The position numbers and the translations under genes were made by a program. Under the pieces are notes generated by a model. That model saw only the letters and a program-made list of their open reading frames with translations, ran no database searches and had not been told where the DNA came from. This document shows positions 1-8,031 of a stretch of DNA of 64,000 bases, in pieces. Position 1 is the stretch's first letter. Each line of letters opens with the position of its first letter. The stretch is from contig NZ_MAOI01000085.1 of assembly GCF_001884235.1 (NCBI RefSeq), forward strand, positions 1-64,000. Direction: 5' to 3'. This DNA is from Bacillus paramycoides. GTDB lineage: Bacteria > Bacillota > Bacilli > Bacillales > Bacillaceae_G.

Positions 1-42
1 ACTTTTGTTTATACCACCATTAGTGGTTTTATATATAGTTTT

Positions 43-115
<73 letters not shown>

Positions 116-120
116 CTCTC

Positions 121-157
121 AGGATATTAAGTGGGCCCACTTAATATCCTTTTTATT
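121..157 (+). terminator. Rho-independent terminator after tRNA-Phe
   Basis: Positions 121-150 form a perfect 30-nt palindrome centred on GGGCCC and are followed by TTTTATTT. It sits 5 nt past the tRNA and should end that transcript. Because the stem is symmetric it could act in both directions. Confidence 0.85.
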
Positions 158-204
158 TATGTAATTTTACAAAATTGAGTAGTTATTTTAAAATAGAATG
201 AGGA

Positions 205-234
205 GCCTCTAGCAGTTGAAGCTAGAGGTTTTTC
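205..234 (+). terminator. Terminator-like hairpin upstream of walR
   Basis: CCTCTAGC (206-213) pairs with GCTAGAGG (221-228) around a 7-nt loop and is followed by TTTTTCT. No gene lies between the tRNA terminator and this hairpin. It either ends a short untranslated transcript or attenuates a walR leader. Confidence 0.65.
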
Positions 235-397
235 TATAGATCGTATAGGATTCCGTGTAAAAGTGGATCATACATGGGTCTATGAGAATAGAGGAGAAAA
301 TACTTAAACAAAGGGTACGGTCATATAGGGACATACTATATAAACGTCAGTGTGTTTAAGGATTATTGACCATATTTTTATAAGGAGGAAATAGACG

Positions 398-1105
398 ATG
401 ATGGGAAAGAAAATTTTAGTAGTTGACGATGAAAAGCCGATTGCAGATATTTTAAAGTTTAACCTAGAAAAAGAAGGTTTTGAAATTGTAATGGCGCATG
501 ATGGTGATGAGGCAATTGAGAAGGCAAATGAAGAACAGCCAGATATGGTTTTATTAGATATTATGTTACCGGGAAAAGATGGCTTAGAGGTATGTCGTGA
601 AATACGTAAAAGCTCAGAAATGCCAATTATTATGCTTACAGCAAAAGACTCTGAAATTGATAAAGTATTAGGGCTTGAGCTTGGAGCAGATGATTATGTA
701 ACGAAGCCATTTAGCACGAGGGAGTTGCTTGCGCGTGTGAAAGCGAATTTACGTCGCCATCAGCAGGGTGGTGCAGCAGAAAAAGAAGAAAATACTGAAA
801 TGGTTATTGGACCAATCGTTATTAATCCGAATGCTTATAGTGTGACAAAGCGTGAAGAAAGCATCGAACTTACACATCGCGAATTTGAATTACTACATTA
901 TTTAGCGAAGCATCTAGGACAAGTTATGACACGTGAACATTTATTGCAAACAGTTTGGGGTTATGATTATTTTGGAGATGTACGTACAGTGGATGTAACG
1001 GTACGTCGTTTACGTGAAAAAATTGAAGATAATCCAAGTCACCCTACTTTAATTGTAACTAGACGTGGGGTAGGGTATTACTTGCGTGACCCAGAGCAGG
1101 AATAG
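398..1105 (+). CDS. walR: Essential response regulator WalR (YycF)
   Basis: OmpR/PhoB-type DNA-binding response regulator of 235 aa, the usual length for the family. The N-terminal receiver (about 4-120) has the acidic pair D10/D11, phosphoacceptor D54 in LLDIMLP, and the switch lysine in VTKPF. The C-terminal winged helix (about 135-230) contains [15 protein letters not shown]. In Bacillus it is the essential regulator of autolysins and wall metabolism, phosphorylated by WalK. TAAGGAGGAA (381-390) lies 9 nt upstream of the ATG at 398; a second ATG follows at 401. It is first gene of walR-walK-yycH-yycI-walJ-htrA; only 3 nt separate it from walK. Confidence 0.97.
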   Translation: MMGKKILVVDDEKPIADILKFNLEKEGFEIVMAHDGDEAIEKANEEQPDMVLLDIMLPGKDGLEVCREIRKSSEMPIIMLTAKDSEIDKVLGLELGADDYVTKPFSTRELLARVKANLRRHQQGGAAEKEENTEMVIGPIVINPNAYSVTKREESIELTHREFELLHYLAKHLGQVMTREHLLQTVWGYDYFGDVRTVDVTVRRLREKIEDNPSHPTLIVTRRGVGYYLRDPEQE

Positions 1106-1108
1106 TAT

Positions 1109-2944
1109 ATGAAGAAAGTCGGTTTTTTTCAATCTATTCATTTAAAATTTGTGCTTATATATATGCTATTGATATTAATAGCGATGCAAGTTATTGGCGT
1201 ATATTTCGTCAGGGAATTAGAAAAAAGCCTTGTAAAAGGTTTTCAAGATTCCTTAACGCAGCAAACAAACTTACTTTCTTATAACTTGAAGCAAGAGTTT
1301 GTAAAAGAGCGTCCTAAAACAGAATCAGTAGATAAGGCTATTAAGGAATCGATTCAAAAATTTGCATCAGACCGTAAGAAAGACATTCAAGAAGTAAGTG
1401 TAATTGACGCCAATAGAAAATTGATGGCAATTTCAGACGCGTCTAAGCAAAATAAGGTAGGAAGAATGTCAACAGATAGAGCTGTACAACGGGTAATGGT
1501 ACAAAAGAAACCAGAGTCAAAGATTGAGAAAGATGGACAGACAGGCCATCGAGTTCAAGTTATGATTACGCCTATTTTAAAAGAACCAGGCGGAGAGGTA
1601 CTTGGCGTCATTCATATTGTTGCATCTATGGAAGATGTGTATAAACAAATGAAGGATATAAATCAAATTTTTGCAACGGGGACAGTAATTGCCTTATTAG
1701 TAACAGCTGTACTTGGAATTTTATTGGCTCAAACAATTACGAGACCAATTTCAGATATGCGAAGACAAGCAATTGAAATGGCGAAAGGAAATTATTCGCG
1801 AAAAGTAAAGGTGCATAGTCATGATGAAATTGGACAACTAGCATTATCTTTTAATAATTTATCTAAAAAATTACAACAAGCTCGTTCCTCAACAGAAAGT
1901 GAAAGACGAAAATTATCATCTGTTTTATCACATATGACAGATGGGGTAATCGCTACTGATCGAAAAGGGGATATTATTTTATTAAATGATCCTGCGGAAA
2001 AAATGTTAAATGTTTCGCGTGAAACAGCGCTAGATCAATCGGTATTAGAAGTGCTAGGGATACAAGAAGAATTTACACTGGATCATTTATATGAAGAACC
2101 CGATTCAGTTTTATTAGACTTTAGTACGAGAAATGAACCGTATATTTTACGTGCTAGTTTCTCTGTTATTCAAAAAGAAACAGGGAAGGCAAATGGTTTA
2201 ATTGCTGTATTATATGATGTAACAGAGCAGGAGCGCATAGAACGAGAGCGCCGTGAGTTTGTTGCAAACGTATCTCATGAGTTAAGAACGCCGTTAACGA
2301 CGATGCGCAGTTACTTAGAAGCACTTACTGATGGAGCATGGCAAGATCCGAATATTGCACCACAATTTTTAACGGTTACACAAGAGGAAACAGAAAGAAT
2401 GATCAGGCTTGTAAATGCATTGTTACAACTATCTAAACTAGATAGTACAGAACATCGTTTAATGAAGGAGTTTGTCGACTTTACTGACTTCTTTAACAAT
2501 GTTATCGATCGCTTTGAAATGTCCAAAGAGCAAAATGTAAGTTTCAAACGATCTTTCTCTAAGAAATCTCGATTTATTGATATGGATTCGGACAAAATTA
2601 CACAAGTTTTATATAACATTATTTCCAATGCATTAAAGTATTCACCGGAAGGTGGCACAGTAACATATCGCCTACGTGATCGCGGGGAGTTATTAGAAAT
2701 TAGTGTGAGTGATCAAGGAATGGGAATTCCGAAAGAAAATGTAGAGAAAATCTTTGAACGTTTTTATCGTGTGGATAAAGCGCGTTCGAGACAGATGGGT
2801 GGTACAGGCCTTGGGTTAGCTATTGCGAAAGAGATGATTGAGGCACATGGCGGCTCGATTTGGGCGAAGAGTGAAGAAGGAAAAGGGACAACTATTTATT
2901 TCACATTGCCAATGGCGGCAGATGAAGAGGACGATTGGGAATGA
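1109..2944 (+). CDS. walK: Sensor histidine kinase WalK (YycG)
   Basis: Membrane histidine kinase of 611 aa, cognate to WalR. Order: TM1 (about 13-31), extracytoplasmic sensor domain (about 32-182), TM2 (about 183-205), HAMP linker, PAS domain (about 265-375), dimerisation/phosphoacceptor segment with H390 in VSHELRTPL, and an ATPase domain with the N box (NIISNALKYS), DQGMGIP and GGTGLGLAIAKEM. This is the family's usual architecture. In Firmicutes WalK senses the state of the cell wall and is restrained by YycH and YycI, encoded immediately downstream. The stop codon overlaps the yycH start by 4 nt (ATGA), indicating translational coupling. Confidence 0.97.
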   Translation: MKKVGFFQSIHLKFVLIYMLLILIAMQVIGVYFVRELEKSLVKGFQDSLTQQTNLLSYNLKQEFVKERPKTESVDKAIKESIQKFASDRKKDIQEVSVIDANRKLMAISDASKQNKVGRMSTDRAVQRVMVQKKPESKIEKDGQTGHRVQVMITPILKEPGGEVLGVIHIVASMEDVYKQMKDINQIFATGTVIALLVTAVLGILLAQTITRPISDMRRQAIEMAKGNYSRKVKVHSHDEIGQLALSFNNLSKKLQQARSSTESERRKLSSVLSHMTDGVIATDRKGDIILLNDPAEKMLNVSRETALDQSVLEVLGIQEEFTLDHLYEEPDSVLLDFSTRNEPYILRASFSVIQKETGKANGLIAVLYDVTEQERIERERREFVANVSHELRTPLTTMRSYLEALTDGAWQDPNIAPQFLTVTQEETERMIRLVNALLQLSKLDSTEHRLMKEFVDFTDFFNNVIDRFEMSKEQNVSFKRSFSKKSRFIDMDSDKITQVLYNIISNALKYSPEGGTVTYRLRDRGELLEISVSDQGMGIPKENVEKIFERFYRVDKARSRQMGGTGLGLAIAKEMIEAHGGSIWAKSEEGKGTTIYFTLPMAADEEDDWE

Positions 2945-4278
2945 GCATGGAAAACTTTAAAACGATAGTTCTAATTAATTTAGTTGTCATTAGCCTATTT
3001 CTTACTTTTAACCTATGGACATATGTTCCTGATTCTACTTCCATGCAAAACACAAAATTCGTTCAAGGTAACGAAGATATAAATCCAATAAAGATTTCGG
3101 AGATTGTTCGCCCATCTTCTGTCATTATTCATAAAGAGAAAAATCATTATGTGAGCGAAAATAAGGAAAATGTGGATTCAATTTATAAAATTCTTGAAAA
3201 TGGAGAATTACATGATTTTAGGGAGATAACAGGGTCAGTTCCTAAAGGTGATTTTCTTTCTTATGTACACGGAGAAGAAAAAATTGAATTTGTTTTCCCT
3301 ACAAATATCCCACTGGATACGATTAAAAGTATGTTTAATATTAAAGATAAAAACATAGAAAGTAACAGAAGTTTTAATCGTATTATAATTGACCCTTCTC
3401 GAAGCAAGGATCAAGAAATTAAAGTTAATTTTGTTTCCTATGATACTTCTCGTAAAATATATCAAGCGACATTGACTGGTGCTTACGTGAAGGATATTTT
3501 GAATGCTCAAAATCAACTTATAACAGTAGCAAGACCATATTTTGAATATCAAATAAATGATACAAAAAAACTTTTTTTACCAGATGGGATTACGGAATTA
3601 AGTAAGGTAGAGTATATTACATCTAAACTAGAAGTGGATACGTTTAAAAATGCTTTATTTAGTGATCCACGCTATTTAAGTCCTATTTCTGAGAAAACAA
3701 AGGAAACATTTACGGATGGTATCCGTTCTATGGAAATTGATAAGTCGAATGCAATGTTGAAATATAAAAACTCCGCTGTACATAGCGATAAAACTACAGA
3801 TAATGCAATAATTTTACAAAAAAGTTTTGACTTTGTAAGTGGGCATAGTGGCACTTTAAAGTTTTATCGTTTTGATTACATTAGTAAGGGGAAAACTTCA
3901 TTCCGTTTATATGAAGGCGGCTTGCCTGTATTTAATGCAGATGGAATCGCTGAATTAAAACAAGCGTGGGGTTCAGGTGAAGTCATGCAGTATGAAAGAC
4001 CTCTTTATAATTTAAGTTTCAGTTTACCGAATAAACAACCAACAACTTCTCTTGCATCAGGTCATACGGTGATGACATCATTAGAAAATAATCCGGAAAT
4101 TGACAAAAATTCAATTCAGGATGTTGGGATTGGTTATAAATTATCATTGGAACCTTCCATCAACGCAGGGAAAATGGGTATTTTACAGCCGATATGGTAT
4201 GTAAAATATGATGAAGAAGGTAAGCAACAAATATTTGAGTGGAGTGAGGGGGGACTAAATGGATTGGGATCGAATTAA
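2941..4278 (+). CDS. yycH: WalK modulator YycH
   Basis: Single-pass membrane protein of about 445 aa: short cytoplasmic N-terminus, one TM (about residues 8-26, VLINLVVISLFLTFNLW) and a large extracytoplasmic domain. Length and position match YycH, which binds WalK at the membrane and tunes its activity together with YycI. I chose the ATG at 2941, which overlaps the walK stop as ATGA. A TTG six bases upstream and an ATG at 2947 are in frame but less convincing. The 3' end overlaps yycI by 20 nt. Confidence 0.92.
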   Translation: MSMENFKTIVLINLVVISLFLTFNLWTYVPDSTSMQNTKFVQGNEDINPIKISEIVRPSSVIIHKEKNHYVSENKENVDSIYKILENGELHDFREITGSVPKGDFLSYVHGEEKIEFVFPTNIPLDTIKSMFNIKDKNIESNRSFNRIIIDPSRSKDQEIKVNFVSYDTSRKIYQATLTGAYVKDILNAQNQLITVARPYFEYQINDTKKLFLPDGITELSKVEYITSKLEVDTFKNALFSDPRYLSPISEKTKETFTDGIRSMEIDKSNAMLKYKNSAVHSDKTTDNAIILQKSFDFVSGHSGTLKFYRFDYISKGKTSFRLYEGGLPVFNADGIAELKQAWGSGEVMQYERPLYNLSFSLPNKQPTTSLASGHTVMTSLENNPEIDKNSIQDVGIGYKLSLEPSINAGKMGILQPIWYVKYDEEGKQQIFEWSEGGLNGLGSN

Positions 4279-5095
4279 AACGATATTTATTGTGACCTTT
4301 TTTGTTTTAGACCTCTTTCTTATTTTTCAATTCATTCAAAAGCAAGGTAGTAATCAATTGGAGCTTGTGGCGGAAACAAAGATCGATCAACAATTAAAAG
4401 CTGAAAAAATTACTATGGGGAATTTTCCTAAAGAACCGAAAAAAGAGTCACTTATAATGGCGAAAAATAAGGCTTTCAAAGAAGAGGATGTGCAATCTTT
4501 AAAAAATCAAACGGCACACTTGCAAGGCGAATATCAAATAGAGAGTAAATTAAAAGAGCCTTTTTTAAATACGAAATCATTGTCAAAAGATAAGTATAAT
4601 GACTTTTTGAAAAATTATGTGCTAGATGGACAAAAATATGAGTTTGGAGCAATAAAGGACTCAAAAATTTACTTCTTTCAAAAGTATAAAGATAAACCAA
4701 TTTTCTACAATGAGCGTGCGATGATCGTTGTGGATTTAAATGAAAAGAATGAGCTTGTTTCGTATACACAAACGATGTTAACGGATTTAAAGGAAATGGG
4801 CGAAAGTGAAAAAACGAAAGAGCAAGAAATCATTACTGCTCAAACGGCTTTAGTGAATTTATATTTAAAAAATAAAATTGCGGACAATACGCATGTGAAA
4901 GAGGCGCAGGTCGGATATGCGACTCTTGCAGAGTCTTCTTCTAATATACAAGTGCTTGCCCCAACATGGAACTTAAAGACAGAGCAAAAAAAGGACTTTT
5001 TTGTGAATGCAATTGAAGGACAAGTCATGGAATTAGGCGAAAATCAAGTGCCTGAAGAATATAATGGAGTGAGAAAGAATGAGCATGCAGTTTAG
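4259..5095 (+). CDS. yycI: WalK modulator YycI
   Basis: 278-aa protein with an N-terminal TM anchor (about 7-24, [18 protein letters not shown]) and an extracytoplasmic YycH/YycI-type domain. The family forms a complex with YycH and WalK in the membrane and regulates WalK. The gene overlaps yycH by 20 nt and walJ by 17 nt, so the three are translationally coupled. A GAGGGGGG run lies just upstream of the ATG at 4259. Confidence 0.92.
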   Translation: MDWDRIKTIFIVTFFVLDLFLIFQFIQKQGSNQLELVAETKIDQQLKAEKITMGNFPKEPKKESLIMAKNKAFKEEDVQSLKNQTAHLQGEYQIESKLKEPFLNTKSLSKDKYNDFLKNYVLDGQKYEFGAIKDSKIYFFQKYKDKPIFYNERAMIVVDLNEKNELVSYTQTMLTDLKEMGESEKTKEQEIITAQTALVNLYLKNKIADNTHVKEAQVGYATLAESSSNIQVLAPTWNLKTEQKKDFFVNAIEGQVMELGENQVPEEYNGVRKNEHAV

Positions 5096-5873
5096 TGTAC
5101 TTGCAAGTGGAAGTACAGGGAATATGTTATATGTAGGAACGGATGAAAAAAAATTGCTCGTCGATGCAGGCTTAAGTGGTAAAGCTACAGAGGCTTTGTT
5201 TAAACAAGCTGAACTGAATATAAATGACATATCAGGTATTCTTGTAACACATGAGCATAGTGATCATATTAAAGGGTTAGGTGTATTGGCACGTAAATAT
5301 GATTTACCTGTTTATGCGAACGAGAAAACATGGAATGCGATGGAACACTTAATAGGCAATATCCCAACTGATCAAAAATTTATTTTCTCAGTTGGGGATG
5401 TGAAAACATTTGGCGATATTGAAGTTGAATCATTTGGTGTTTCTCATGATGCAGCAGAGCCGATGTTTTACGCTTTTCATAATAATAATAGAAAGTTAGC
5501 TCTTATTACAGATACTGGCTACGTAAGTGATCGTATGAAGGGTGTTATTAAGGGAGCGAATGCTTTCGTATTTGAAAGTAATCATGATGTTGAAATGCTT
5601 CGTATGGGACGATATCCATGGAGCATTAAACGACGTATATTAAGTGATGTAGGTCACGTTTGTAATGAGGACGCCGCATTAGCGATGGCGGATGTTATTA
5701 CAGACGAGACAAAACATATTTATTTAGCACATTTAAGCTTAGATAATAACATGAAAGAATTAGCGCGTATGTCTGTATCACAAGTATTAGAAGAAAAAGG
5801 TTTTGGCGTTGGAGAATCTTTTGAAATACATGATACAGACCCGAAAATGCCTACGAAAATTCAATACGTATAA
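5079..5873 (+). CDS. walJ: Metallo-beta-lactamase-fold hydrolase WalJ (YycJ)
   Basis: 264-aa soluble metallo-beta-lactamase-fold protein. The metal-binding signature THEHSDH is at about residues 59-65, with further ligands in FGVSHDA and the C-terminal AHLS segment. YycJ/WalJ proteins of the walRK operon have been linked to DNA repair and coordination of division with replication, and the fold implies phosphoesterase/nuclease activity. No signal peptide is seen. The ATG at 5079 follows GGAGTGAGAAAG; the gene overlaps yycI by 17 nt. Confidence 0.93.
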   Translation: MSMQFSVLASGSTGNMLYVGTDEKKLLVDAGLSGKATEALFKQAELNINDISGILVTHEHSDHIKGLGVLARKYDLPVYANEKTWNAMEHLIGNIPTDQKFIFSVGDVKTFGDIEVESFGVSHDAAEPMFYAFHNNNRKLALITDTGYVSDRMKGVIKGANAFVFESNHDVEMLRMGRYPWSIKRRILSDVGHVCNEDAALAMADVITDETKHIYLAHLSLDNNMKELARMSVSQVLEEKGFGVGESFEIHDTDPKMPTKIQYV

Positions 5874-5936
5874 TTCTTCATTTTAGTAAACAATAAAGGT
5901 GAATATAGTTGTTTTTAGGAAGATAGGTGAACAAAT

Positions 5937-7124
5937 ATGTCCTTTATTGATGAAGAAAAATATCGTATAAAACGTGCGGGTAAAAAGAAGCGTAAAGGTA
6001 TTGTAGTTTCTAGCATAGCGGGAACAATTGTAGGGGCTTCATTATTCGCATTTGGAGCCCCTTTATTTTCGAATCATGCAGGTACGCTTCCACAAGCTGA
6101 AGCAAGTGGAAAAAATATGGCTCAAGCCCAAGCTGGAAATGTTCCAGCTAAACAGATTAGCTTTGTAGATGCTGTTGATCGTGCGTCTGAAGCAGTTGTT
6201 GGTGTTATTAATATTCAGCGAGATGATTTTTCAGAGGCGGATTCAGAGGCGGGTACAGGCTCTGGTGTGATTTATAGGAGGACAGATGGACATGCTTATA
6301 TTGTAACAAATAACCACGTTGTTGCTGGAGCGAATCGTATTGAAGTGAGCCTGAGTGACGGTAAGAAGGTTCAGGGTAAAGTATTAGGAACCGATGTAGT
6401 CACAGATTTAGCAGTACTAGAAATAGATGCGAAGTATGTGAAAAAAGTGATTGAAATTGGCGACTCTAATACTGTTCGTAGAGGAGAGCCGGTTATTGCG
6501 ATTGGAAATCCACTAGGATTACAATTTTCTGGGACTGTCACACAAGGTATTATTTCGGCTAACGAGCGTATTGTTCCTGTAGATTTAAATCAAGATGGAC
6601 ATTACGATTGGCAAGTAGAAGTATTGCAAACAGATGCGGCAATTAATCCAGGTAATAGTGGTGGTGCACTTGTAAATGCAGCAGGACAATTAATTGGCAT
6701 TAACTCAATGAAAATTGCAGCAAAAGAAGTAGAAGGAATTGGACTAGCTATTCCAATTACAAGAGCCGTCCCTGTTATGAATGAACTTGAGAAATACGGT
6801 AAAGTAAAAAGACCTTATGTTGGAATTGAACTAAGATCATTAAACGAGATTCCGAATTATTATTGGTCAAAAACGTTACATTTACCAGACAACGTAACGG
6901 AAGGAGTTTGCATTTTAGATGTGAAAAGTCCTTCGCCAGGTACGGATGCTGGCTTGCGAGAACATGACGTTATTGTGGCGGTAGATGGAAAACCGGTGCA
7001 AGATATTATTGGGTTCCGCACGGCCTTATATAATAAAAAAATTAACGATAAAATGACTCTTACGTTTTATCGTGGCACAAAACGAGCGACAACAACGGTG
7101 AAATTAGGCATTCAAAAGTATTAA
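5937..7124 (+). CDS. htrA: HtrA-type S1C serine protease (HtrC/YyxA-like)
   Basis: 395-aa membrane-anchored, trypsin-like protease with a PDZ domain. It has a basic cytoplasmic N-terminus, one TM (about 22-43), a low-complexity linker, a protease domain and a C-terminal PDZ (about 285-385). The catalytic triad is visible: His in NNHVV, Asp in VVTDLAVL and S241 in GNSGG. HtrA proteases degrade misfolded proteins outside the membrane. The gene starts 63 nt after walJ with a GATAGGTGA ribosome site and ends at a strong hairpin. A co-transcribed wall-stress role with WalRK is likely from position. Confidence 0.94.
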   Translation: MSFIDEEKYRIKRAGKKKRKGIVVSSIAGTIVGASLFAFGAPLFSNHAGTLPQAEASGKNMAQAQAGNVPAKQISFVDAVDRASEAVVGVINIQRDDFSEADSEAGTGSGVIYRRTDGHAYIVTNNHVVAGANRIEVSLSDGKKVQGKVLGTDVVTDLAVLEIDAKYVKKVIEIGDSNTVRRGEPVIAIGNPLGLQFSGTVTQGIISANERIVPVDLNQDGHYDWQVEVLQTDAAINPGNSGGALVNAAGQLIGINSMKIAAKEVEGIGLAIPITRAVPVMNELEKYGKVKRPYVGIELRSLNEIPNYYWSKTLHLPDNVTEGVCILDVKSPSPGTDAGLREHDVIVAVDGKPVQDIIGFRTALYNKKINDKMTLTFYRGTKRATTTVKLGIQKY

Positions 7125-7152
7125 AAACAGGAGGGCCTACCTCCTGTTTTCT
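7124..7152 (+). terminator. Terminator of the walR-htrA operon
   Basis: AAAACAGGAGG (7124-7134) pairs with CCTCCTGTTTT (7140-7150). It starts at the htrA stop codon and closes the operon. Confidence 0.85.
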
Positions 7153-7177
7153 ATTGTAGAAAAGTGAGGTGAGGAAT

Positions 7178-7363
7178 ATGAATTTACCTTGTTGTTTAGA
7201 ACACGTTGAATTAGCACTAGATATCATTGTGGATGAGTGTGAAGTTGCGCCAGTTATTAACAATGTGGATAACTCTGAAAAAGAGAAGAAAACATGTGAA
7301 TTTTGTCAAAATGAGGCGACATATGTTGTATCGAACACAGATTCTCACACAATATGTGGGTAA
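7178..7363 (+). CDS. Small CxxH/CxxC protein (BA_5709 family)
   Basis: 61-aa soluble protein starting [11 protein letters not shown], with a CCLEH motif (a CxxH pair) near the N-terminus and CEFCQ (CxxC) at about residues 41-45. Together these could form a small metal, probably zinc, site. It corresponds to the CxxH/CxxC family named after B. anthracis BA_5709, which lies next to rlmH there too; no function is known to me. The ATG at 7178 has the ribosome site AGGTGAGG (7167-7174); an in-frame GTG at 7169 is less likely. Its stop codon is the last three bases of a DnaA-box-like sequence. Confidence 0.85.
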   Translation: MNLPCCLEHVELALDIIVDECEVAPVINNVDNSEKEKKTCEFCQNEATYVVSNTDSHTICG

Positions 7364-7397
7364 CATTTGTGGATATGTGGATAAGTTATGTGGATAA
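7355..7397 (+). promoter_or_regulatory. Cluster of four DnaA-box-like 9-mers
   Basis: Four same-strand matches to TGTGGATAA (the complement of the DnaA box TTATCCACA) occur in 43 bp: TGTGGGTAA (7355-7363), TGTGGATAT (7368-7376), and TGTGGATAA at 7376-7384 and 7389-7397. The last two are perfect and the first two have one mismatch each. They fill the gap between the CxxH/CxxC gene and the rlmH ribosome site. DnaA binding there is an inference from motif identity and clustering. Confidence 0.75.
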
Positions 7398-7422
7398 CGT
7401 GTTTGTAAGGTGGGGAATAAAT

Positions 7423-7902
7423 GTGAATATCTCGATTATTTCAATCGGAAAATTAAAAGAAAAATACTTGAAACAAGGTATAGCAGAATACTTAAAACGA
7501 TTATCTTCTTATGCAAAAGTAGAAGTAATTGAATTACCGGATGAAAAGGCACCAGAAAATTTAAGTGAAGCAGAAATGTTAATTGTAAAAGAAAAAGAAG
7601 GTATACGTATACTGGATAAAATTTCTGATGATACGCATGTCATTGCGCTAGCTATAGAAGGAAAACAAAAATCATCAGAAGAGTTTGCAGCAAGTCTAGA
7701 TCGTCTTGCAACATACGGAAAGAGTAAAGTAGCGTTTGTAATTGGTGGATCACTTGGACTTAGCTCAGAAGTAATGAAGCGTTCAAACGAATCTCTTTCT
7801 TTCTCAAAGATGACATTACCACATCAATTAATGCGTCTAGTATTGCTTGAGCAAGTATATAGGGCGTTTCGGATTAATCGCGGTGAACCGTATCATAAGT
7901 AA
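7423..7902 (+). CDS. rlmH: 23S rRNA pseudouridine-1915 N3-methyltransferase RlmH
   Basis: 159-aa SPOUT-fold methyltransferase that uses SAM to methylate pseudouridine 1915 in helix 69 of 23S rRNA. The length is exactly the family length and the sequence is typical: start [21 protein letters not shown]-binding knot [11 protein letters not shown]-terminus NRGEPYHK. The GTG at 7423 is chosen because AAGGTGGGG lies about 8 nt upstream and the protein then starts at the conserved residue; longer in-frame starts run back through the DnaA-box cluster. The last codons contain TATCATAA, the core of the site used by SCC recombinases in staphylococcal rlmH. Confidence 0.96.
   Translation: MNISIISIGKLKEKYLKQGIAEYLKRLSSYAKVEVIELPDEKAPENLSEAEMLIVKEKEGIRILDKISDDTHVIALAIEGKQKSSEEFAASLDRLATYGKSKVAFVIGGSLGLSSEVMKRSNESLSFSKMTLPHQLMRLVLLEQVYRAFRINRGEPYHK
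7881..7898 (+). repeat. Left copy of rlmH 3'-end direct repeat (SCC-like att site)
   Basis: CGGTGAACCGTATCATAA at 7881-7898 encodes the last residues of RlmH. It is identical over 18 bp to 10069-10086, 2188 bp downstream in the same orientation. It includes TATCATAA, the conserved core of the SCC attachment site in staphylococcal rlmH. Confidence 0.8.
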
Positions 7903-8031
7903 GTGAGGTATTCTATGTAAAACAAGGGTAAGAAAAGAATACAGGAGAAAATCGAAAATGGCAGGTTGGTCTTGATTTTCACTGATATTATCATGTTTAT
8001 TTTATTATGCCTATAATTGGGGGCTATGTGA

